In this document: in pieces, positions 1-4,730 of the stretch
Layout: each line of letters starts with the position of its first letter
Position numbering within the stretch: the stretch's first letter is position 1
From: Bacteroidota bacterium
Lineage (GTDB): Bacteria; Bacteroidota; Bacteroidia; B-17B0; Aurantibacillaceae
Reading direction: 5' to 3'
DNA: 5,907 nucleotides
Assembly (NCBI GenBank): GCA_947449125.1
Contig: CANFQR010000103.1
Location: forward strand, 1 to 5,907
Notes under the pieces: model-generated
Databases searched by the model: none
What the model was told of the DNA's origin: nothing
What the model saw: only the letters and a program-made list of their open reading frames with translations
Translations under genes and position numbers: made by a program

Positions 1-13
1 GAGAGTTACCTAT

Positions 14-45
14 AAAAAAAGGCTAGAGTTTGTCTAGCCTTTTTT
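14..45 (-). terminator. Rho-independent terminator closing the operon
   Basis: A perfect 7-bp stem (GGCTAGA at 21-27 with TCTAGCC at 33-39) has a 5-nt loop and is flanked by seven A (14-20) and six T (40-45). On the minus strand the hairpin is followed by a run of seven U, the classic intrinsic terminator layout. It lies about 25 bp past the stop of the YHYH gene and so ends the six-gene transcription unit. The A and T runs on both sides mean it could also stop transcription entering from the left on the plus strand. Confidence 0.9.
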
Positions 46-69
46 GAATGAAATTTATTTTATTTAAAA

Positions 70-1440
70 TTATTTTGTGATCATTATTTTCTTGGTAACA
101 ACTCCATTTTCTCCCGAAAATTTGATCAAATATTGTCCGGCATAAACTGTTTTTGTATCTAAATACGCCATAGTGCTTCCTTGAAGTACAGAAGTTTTTT
201 GGATCATTTTACCTTGCATATCAAACATTTCTACTAACACGTTTTCTTTATTTAAAATATTTAATTGTACAACAATAAAATCACTAGCAGGGTTAGGGTA
301 AACTACAACGGATAGATCGTTAATACCATTTTTTGATAAACCTGTAGAGACAGGAGTATAGGTTGTTACTGATTCGGTGATGGATGTAACCTTAGCAGCT
401 ACTTTAGTTCCATAAAATGTTGGCCCAACAACATAAGGATATGCCGAATTCCAATTTGATTGTACTGTTGCAAAATAACAATAAGTACCTGCAGGATATT
501 CAGGGGTTACACAAAATCTACCATTGTGGCTATCTAAATAATCAGGTGTTAATGTTGTGGTTGGATTGTATTGATAATCTTCTCTAAAATAGCCTAAAGG
601 ATAAGTAGCGCTTACAGTAGGACCAGGCGTTACAGCAACGGTACTGCCTGCATAAGTTGCCCTTGTGGTAATGTTCCTTAAACTGTAGCTTGATTTCATT
701 CTAGAAATACCACCTGTGCCATCAACATTTTTATAACCATAGCCACCATAAATTGGGAAACCATCATATGCAAAGCCGATCAATGGTGAATGTTGGGTAC
801 TATCTAAAGCGTAAAGACCATCTGCATTATAAATAACACAAACCGTTGAAATAACCGTTAGATCTAATTTAAAGGCACTTGGGTTTTGGTGATGATGATA
901 ATTACCCATAGCAGGATGTCCTTTTGAACAATCAAAACCTAAACGCTCACCAACAATTGCATCCCTATTCCAAACATTATCTCCAACACCGCCTAGTGGT
1001 CCGCCTTTTAAAGAGTTTGAAGAGTTTTGCCAAGAAACACCGTCTCTGTAATCAAAAAGCGCAACACCGTTTATAAATACGCCAATATTTCCACCGGTAG
1101 TACTAACAGGTGCGCCGGTATTTTGAACCGGAACTAAAGGAAATTTAAATATTGCATTTTGGTTTGTTGCCAACGAAGTATTACCATCTAAAAACGGACC
1201 GGTAATATAAGAAGGAATACCCTTTGTTGATGCATACACCCAGTTTGTTGAATATTGCACAGATTGTACATTGGCAAGATTGGCATCAACAATTGGTGTT
1301 GGATTTCCACTTACATAATGCTTCCCAGTTAAAGTGGTGTTTTGTAACCACGAAGTTATAGCGGGATTTGTTTGAGAAAAACCAAGGCTGCTTAATCCCA
1401 TAAAAACGCCTATTAAATTTATTTTTTTCATATTTCTCAT
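70..1440 (-). CDS. Secreted YHYH-domain protein with T9SS sorting domain
   Basis: A 456-aa exported protein. An N-terminal signal peptide (about residues 1-22, ending near GFSQ) is followed by a YHYH domain (about 30-345). This shows C171 and H175 close to the signature Y181-H182-H183-H184, then SPLIGFAYDGFPIYGGYG (218-235) and H305, C310 and C321 in a segment reading DSHNGRFC...GTYCYFAT. The usual Y-H-Y-H signature is here Y-H-H-H. A Ser/Thr-rich linker (about 350-372) leads to a type A T9SS C-terminal domain (about 373-456) starting VVVYPNPASD and ending GVVTKKIMITK, so the mature protein should cross the outer membrane to the surface or medium. The YHYH family has no established biochemical role; the clustered His residues suggest metal binding, which is inference. 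It starts 33 bp after the diheme enzyme and is probably co-transcribed with it. Translation may start at 1440 or at the in-frame ATG at 1431 (MKKINLIG); both give a good signal peptide. Confidence 0.9.
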   Translation of the reverse strand: MRNMKKINLIGVFMGLSSLGFSQTNPAITSWLQNTTLTGKHYVSGNPTPIVDANLANVQSVQYSTNWVYASTKGIPSYITGPFLDGNTSLATNQNAIFKFPLVPVQNTGAPVSTTGGNIGVFINGVALFDYRDGVSWQNSSNSLKGGPLGGVGDNVWNRDAIVGERLGFDCSKGHPAMGNYHHHQNPSAFKLDLTVISTVCVIYNADGLYALDSTQHSPLIGFAYDGFPIYGGYGYKNVDGTGGISRMKSSYSLRNITTRATYAGSTVAVTPGPTVSATYPLGYFREDYQYNPTTTLTPDYLDSHNGRFCVTPEYPAGTYCYFATVQSNWNSAYPYVVGPTFYGTKVAAKVTSITESVTTYTPVSTGLSKNGINDLSVVVYPNPASDFIVVQLNILNKENVLVEMFDMQGKMIQKTSVLQGSTMAYLDTKTVYAGQYLIKFSGENGVVTKKIMITK

Positions 1441-1473
1441 TTTAGTTATAACTGTTTAGATGTCATTATTATT

Positions 1474-2508
1474 TTATTCTTGCGGAGTAGTTGAAAATAT
1501 TTTTTTTGGGTACGAAAATTTAGGGTTAAATATAAATTCCTTATCAGTTAAAGTTAATAAAAAGGCAATTAGATCCACTTTTTCATTGGAAGTTAAAACA
1601 ATAGGATTTAGCAATTGTTTAGATAAGCTAGGCCCTTGCTGAACCTTTTCGGTATAATGTTTGAGCACATCAGATAATCTTTTAAATCTGCCATCGTGCA
1701 TATAAGGATAGGAGAATTCAATATTTCTAAGGGTAGGCACTTTAAATTTTATAGAATCTTTTGAATTTTTTGTTACTTTCATTCTGCCTACATCTTTTAG
1801 ATCTTTGTCAAGAGGCAAGCCGTTATTTTCAAATTCTAAATTTGTGAACAATGGCTCTTTATGACAAGACGAACAATTTTTCTTAAACAAACTATAACCA
1901 TTTTTTTCCTGTAACGTAAATGTAGTTTGTTTTCGCATAACACTATCATATTTAGAATTTGCAGAAACCAGGGTGAGCATAAATTGCGAAATAGCTTTTA
2001 AAGTATTCTCACCTGTTATTAAACTGTCGCCAAATGCGTTCTTAAACAAATTCGGATAAATTTTTGTTTTTTGTAATTTAATTATAACATTCTCTATTTT
2101 TTCATCCATTTCGTCTGGGTGGCTTATCGGCGCAAGTGCTTGAACATCCAAATGGTTTACTGCGCCATCCCACATAAAAACCTTATGCCAGGCTAGATTC
2201 ATAAGTGCAGGAGAATTACGGGTACCTATCCGGTCATCAATACCATGGCTCAGATCGTGATCAACATGTGTAAATGCAGTGTATTGAGAATGGCAGCTAG
2301 CACACGAAATAGTATTGTTACGCGAAAGCATTGGTTCATAAAACAAAGCTCTGCCTAACTCAATTTTTTGAGCAGATAAAGGGTTTTTTAAAAAATCGTA
2401 GTTCGCTTTAGGCCATTTAAGTGGCTCCTTAAACACAATAGTATTATGTATTTGAAAAGCTACTAAACAAAAGCCACAAAAAATTAAAACGATCAATTTT
2501 TTTTTCAT
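1474..2508 (-). CDS. mbnH: Diheme cytochrome c peroxidase/MauG-like enzyme, MbnH type
   Basis: A 344-aa periplasmic enzyme with an N-terminal hydrophobic export signal (about 4-20) and two c-type heme motifs, C69-A-S-C72-H73 and C212-S-S-C215-H216, as in bacterial cytochrome c peroxidase (BCCP) and MauG. Other family landmarks are visible by eye alignment: H88 in SHG, TRNSPALMN (96-104), W113 in FMWDG (the Trp between the hemes), Q123 and E133 (spaced like the catalytic Gln/Glu pair of BCCP), VPTLRN (257-262) and PYMHDGRF (268-275). Y285 in VLKHY falls about where BCCP has its Met ligand of the second heme and MauG has a Tyr. Its ATG overlaps the mbnP stop by four bases (ATGA), implying translational coupling. 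Beside an MbnP gene the likeliest role is MbnH: oxidising a Trp of MbnP to kynurenine with peroxide. An ordinary peroxidase is the alternative. Confidence 0.92.
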   Translation of the reverse strand: MKKKLIVLIFCGFCLVAFQIHNTIVFKEPLKWPKANYDFLKNPLSAQKIELGRALFYEPMLSRNNTISCASCHSQYTAFTHVDHDLSHGIDDRIGTRNSPALMNLAWHKVFMWDGAVNHLDVQALAPISHPDEMDEKIENVIIKLQKTKIYPNLFKNAFGDSLITGENTLKAISQFMLTLVSANSKYDSVMRKQTTFTLQEKNGYSLFKKNCSSCHKEPLFTNLEFENNGLPLDKDLKDVGRMKVTKNSKDSIKFKVPTLRNIEFSYPYMHDGRFKRLSDVLKHYTEKVQQGPSLSKQLLNPIVLTSNEKVDLIAFLLTLTDKEFIFNPKFSYPKKIFSTTPQE

Positions 2509-3206
2509 GGTTGTGGTATTGAAAATATTTGACCTACTTTTTTAGACAATAATACGGCTTCAAAACCGGGAGACATTATTTTGTTTTGTTTTGAAAGATT
2601 AATTTCATGCGTCATTTTTTCCAGGTCTAATGTTATATTAATTTTTTCGAAATCAATTACATTTAGGCTGATCGTTTGTAAAGCAGAATACGGAGAGGCA
2701 TATCCACCCAAGTGGAAATGAAATTCATGATTGCGTGTATTACACTTTTTGCTTTTACCTTCTAATTTAAAATTTATGTACCCACTTTGCCATGCCCAAT
2801 ACATTCCCTTGGTTGGATCTAGGTCTCCACCCATGGCTCCTGAAACATTTAATATACTATCGATACCTAAATTAAATTTAATTTTAGTGAACTTGATTTT
2901 TGAACCGGTTTTAAGAGACAAGCTCAACGATCGGCTTTGTGAAACATCAACTAAATGATAACTGTTTTTTTCTTGGTAAATAACCTTGTCGTTATCTAAG
3001 AGTTCAATAGTAGAAATGTAAAATTTAAGGGATTCAAATTGGATGCTATCGCCACTTTTTTTTGAATAAATAGAATCATTTAAGATCAAAAAAGAATTTT
3101 CGAATTTTGGAATAAAATTAATTGCAATAACAGCCTCGCTTTGAGAATAAGCAACCGGGATGCTTAAAAAAGAAACGATCAAGATTGTTAAAAATTTATA
3201 TTTCAT
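2505..3206 (-). CDS. mbnP: MbnP-family periplasmic copper-binding protein
   Basis: A 233-aa protein with a signal peptide (about 1-21, cleavage near AYSQ) and no lipobox, so probably soluble in the periplasm. The MbnP family signature is clear: GMYWAWQSGYINFKLEG at 134-150, then NHEFHFHLGGY at 159-169, with H160, H163 and H165 as candidate metal ligands and W137/W139 as candidate modified residues. A GGDLDPTKG loop precedes the signature. Characterised methanotroph relatives (MbnP, CorA, MopE) bind copper using His plus a kynurenine made from Trp; applying that here is inference backed by the adjacent mbnH-like gene. The start at 3206 is chosen because MKYKFLTIL opens a normal signal peptide. 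A longer reading frame to 3269 would put charged, non-signal residues in front and overlap the preceding gene. The preceding gene ends 22 bp upstream, and the stop overlaps the next start (ATGA). Confidence 0.88.
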   Translation of the reverse strand: MKYKFLTILIVSFLSIPVAYSQSEAVIAINFIPKFENSFLILNDSIYSKKSGDSIQFESLKFYISTIELLDNDKVIYQEKNSYHLVDVSQSRSLSLSLKTGSKIKFTKIKFNLGIDSILNVSGAMGGDLDPTKGMYWAWQSGYINFKLEGKSKKCNTRNHEFHFHLGGYASPYSALQTISLNVIDFEKINITLDLEKMTHEINLSKQNKIMSPGFEAVLLSKKVGQIFSIPQP

Positions 3207-3228
3207 TTTATTGCCAATAAATAGCAGA

Positions 3229-3723
3229 TCAATTTGGCGGCCCGTTTCGCGGCCCGTTTTTTGGACCAAAAAGATGCGTTAGGTCAAGAACAAAATCATT
3301 AAAGTTCTCTATTTGACCGTCTTTGCAAATAGATTTAATTTTTTGAAAATGCTCAAAATTCAAGTGTTCAAAATTAATATGACAATCGGCTATTTTTTGT
3401 ATAATTGAATCTGCCTTATTTTTGTTTATGCTGTTGTTTTTTAGTTCGTCATATAAAAGTTCGTGTAACTCATTAAGCGTTTTTTTTATCTCTCTTGATT
3501 TTACTTGATGGATTTTAATTATTCCTTCATATTGTTTTTGTTGGCTTGAATCAAAATGTAAGAAATCAATAATTAGTTGTTTTGGGCCTTCGTTTTGATG
3601 TGACTGGTTACCCCTTGGGTCATGATGGTGTTCGCGCTTATTATTGAATATAAAAATAAGTGTAATTAGGTTAATTACTAATAAACCTAAAACAGCAATG
3701 GTTAATAATTTAGTTCTGTTCAT
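3229..3723 (-). CDS. Membrane-anchored periplasmic heavy-metal sensor (Spy/CpxP/CnrX-like)
   Basis: A 164-aa protein with one N-terminal membrane segment (about 6-27) and a helical periplasmic domain. A His-rich stretch follows the membrane (H32-H34, H42). Two amphipathic helical blocks (about 47-94 and 101-149) then carry the repeated logic of the family: FLHFDSSQQKQYEGIIKIH (roughly the LTxxQ segment) and a second block with C114, H115, H120, H125 and C133. The tail is three GPxN units (GPKN, GPRN, GPPN, 153-164). The proline-rich end and His-rich linker are typical of Bacteroidota 'periplasmic heavy metal sensor' proteins. In the CnrYXH system a protein of this size and topology senses Ni/Co and controls release of the sigma factor. 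Here it follows the putative anti-sigma gene by 3 bp and precedes mbnP, which makes copper a plausible signal (inference). A Spy-like periplasmic chaperone is the alternative. Confidence 0.8.
   Translation of the reverse strand: MNRTKLLTIAVLGLLVINLITLIFIFNNKREHHHDPRGNQSHQNEGPKQLIIDFLHFDSSQQKQYEGIIKIHQVKSREIKKTLNELHELLYDELKNNSINKNKADSIIQKIADCHINFEHLNFEHFQKIKSICKDGQIENFNDFVLDLTHLFGPKNGPRNGPPN
3237..3259 (-). repeat. Short in-frame tandem repeat coding GPxN units
   Basis: An 11-base unit (GCGGCCCGTTT on the plus strand) occurs at 3237-3247 and again at 3249-3259 with a 12-base period, and a decayed third copy follows. It encodes the GPKN-GPRN-GPPN tail of the periplasmic sensor and is a GC-rich patch in AT-rich DNA. 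A four-codon period means unit gain or loss would keep the frame. Confidence 0.7.
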
Positions 3724-3726
3724 GAT

Positions 3727-4020
3727 TTAGTTATAATCAATAGTGTTTGTTAAGTAAAGTTCTGAGCTTAGTGACTGAATTTCTGTTTTAGTAGATGAAC
3801 TTTTAGATTTTAGGTTAAAGCGCACGGCATAAATATTTAAAATTAGGATAATAACAATTGATAAAGACGTTGCCCAAACTAATTTACCGGAAACAAATTC
3901 ATTTTCATTAAAGTTTAGTTTATTAATAATCTTTGAATAGAGATATGGATTTACATCAACAGCCTTTAAATGATTAAGACTGTTTTCTGTTTCGTTTATC
4001 CAGTTTTGCTTAGCATTCAT
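3727..4020 (-). CDS. Small single-pass membrane protein, putative anti-sigma factor
   Basis: A 97-aa protein with no family motif I can name with certainty. Residues 1-45 are predicted helical and charged (WINETENSLNHLKAVDVNP, then LYSKIINKL). One membrane segment spans about 47-66, followed by a short Ser/Thr-rich, hydrophilic tail of about 30 residues. There is no HxxxCxxC zinc-type anti-sigma signature. Size, topology and position (38 bp after an ECF sigma gene, 3 bp before a CnrX-like gene) match CnrY of the CnrYXH system, whose short cytosolic N-terminus binds the sigma factor. Positive charges flank both sides of the membrane segment, so orientation cannot be settled from the sequence. 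The assignment rests mainly on gene context; an accessory membrane protein without sigma-binding activity remains possible. Confidence 0.65.
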   Translation of the reverse strand: MNAKQNWINETENSLNHLKAVDVNPYLYSKIINKLNFNENEFVSGKLVWATSLSIVIILILNIYAVRFNLKSKSSSTKTEIQSLSSELYLTNTIDYN

Positions 4021-4058
4021 GTTATTAGTTTGATGTTTATTGGTTTAAAAACTTGCGT

Positions 4059-4604
4059 TTATTTTTCATTTTTTTCGTAGTAATCGCCTAAAAACTTTTG
4101 TAAATTTTGCTTGGCTCTAAAAAGTAGCGATTCTACTGACGAAATGGAAACTTTCATAATTTCTGAAATTTCGGCATAGCTTAATTCTTCTAATTTGCAT
4201 AAAATATAGGCAGTTTTCTGATTTTCGGGTAATTTGTCAATAGCTTTAAATAGTATTGCTGACCGTTCTTTATTTTCGAGTTGTATGCCGGGATGATAAA
4301 AGTGGATGTTGCTTACATTAATATCTCCTTTTTCGTTACTTAAGATTGATTGAAAAAATGCAAATCGTTTTTTACGTTTTTTCATTCTGATAAATTCTAA
4401 CGATTTTGTAGTAGCAATTTTATAAATCCAGGTAGAGATTTTTGATTCACCTTTAAATTGATGAATAGATTTAAAAACTGTGATAAAAACTTCTTGGGTT
4501 ACATCTTCAGCATCTTCAATGTTTTGCAAGTACTTTAAACAGAGGTTAAACACCATGCGGGCATATTGATTGTATAGGTTTTTAAAATCGATATTTTCCT
4601 GCAT
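4059..4604 (-). CDS. ECF-type RNA polymerase sigma factor
   Basis: A 181-aa sigma-70 family protein of extracytoplasmic function size. It has sigma region 2 at about 7-73, with DAEDVTQEVF (31-40, region 2.2) and KGESKISTWIYKIA (51-64, regions 2.3/2.4), a basic linker (MKKRKKR, 74-80), and sigma region 4 at about 120-172 with a helix-turn-helix reading LSYAEISEIMKVSISSVESL (141-160). There is no region 1.1 or 3. A TTG lies directly before the ATG; I take the ATG at 4604 as the start. It is the first gene of the operon and is followed by a one-membrane-segment protein and a periplasmic sensor, so it is probably held at the membrane until an envelope signal arrives and then transcribes its own operon, including mbnP and mbnH. 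Autoregulation is expected for such modules but no -35/-10 pair could be confirmed. Confidence 0.93.
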   Translation of the reverse strand: MQENIDFKNLYNQYARMVFNLCLKYLQNIEDAEDVTQEVFITVFKSIHQFKGESKISTWIYKIATTKSLEFIRMKKRKKRFAFFQSILSNEKGDINVSNIHFYHPGIQLENKERSAILFKAIDKLPENQKTAYILCKLEELSYAEISEIMKVSISSVESLLFRAKQNLQKFLGDYYEKNEK

Positions 4605-4628
4605 CAAGTTGTTTTAACTTGTACAAGT
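4605..4628 (-). promoter_or_regulatory. Overlapping palindrome and hairpin before the sigma gene
   Basis: Two perfect inverted repeats share a half-site. ACTTGTACAAGT (4617-4628) is a 12-bp palindrome suited to a dimeric DNA-binding protein. CAAGTT (4605-4610) and AACTTG (4616-4621) flank a 5-nt spacer and would form a 6-bp hairpin in the transcript ending right at the ATG. The arrangement could be an operator, a translation-limiting hairpin or both; no factor is identified. Confidence 0.4.
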
Positions 4629-4631
4629 ATA
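4624..4631 (-). promoter_or_regulatory. Possible Bacteroidota-type -7 promoter element
   Basis: On the minus strand this reads TATACTTG, seven of eight matches to the Bacteroidota primary sigma -7 consensus TAnnTTTG. It lies about 20 bp before the sigma-gene ATG and overlaps the 12-bp palindrome, so a protein bound there would block it. No TTTG -33 box is seen at the expected distance, so the call is weak. The operon may instead use a promoter read by its own ECF sigma, whose consensus is unknown. Confidence 0.25.
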
Positions 4632-4644
4632 TAAATTTTAAATT

Positions 4645-4681
4645 AAAAAATAGCGTTAATATATAAAACCGCTTTTTTTTT
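4645..4681 (-). terminator. Weak terminator-like hairpin after the VPS10-like gene
   Basis: AGCG (4652-4655) pairs with CGCT (4670-4673), extended by TT/AA with one bulged base around a 9-nt AT-only loop, and A and T runs flank both sides. On the minus strand a U-rich run follows the hairpin. The stem is short and bulged, so termination of the upstream gene would be partial at best, but no better candidate is seen between 4605 and 4730. Confidence 0.3.
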
Positions 4682-4730
4682 AGCTATGTAGAATTTGAAG
4701 AGAAATAAAAAAACATTAGTTATAAATTAT

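Noticed and set aside
1460..1642. Plus-strand 60-codon reading frame over the end of the diheme-enzyme gene
   Set aside because: Antisense shadow of a strongly supported gene, with no recognisable domain and mostly covered by it.
2448..2478. CGFC in the signal region of the diheme enzyme as a lipobox or third heme site
   Set aside because: Residues before the Cys do not fit a lipobox and no His follows as CXXCH; it is most likely part of the cleaved or anchoring hydrophobic segment.
2731..2958. Plus-strand 75-codon reading frame within mbnP
   Set aside because: Lies wholly antisense to the conserved MbnP signature region; no independent coding evidence.
3207..3269. N-terminal extension of the MbnP reading frame starting MVQKTGRETGRQ
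   Set aside because: It would overlap the preceding sensor gene by about 41 bases and bury a good signal peptide; the repeat-rich residues are the out-of-frame shadow of the GPxN tail. The start at 3206 fits better.
4605..4607. TTG directly before the ATG as the start of the sigma gene
   Set aside because: An ATG follows immediately and the extra residue adds nothing; TTG starts are uncommon when an adjacent ATG is available.
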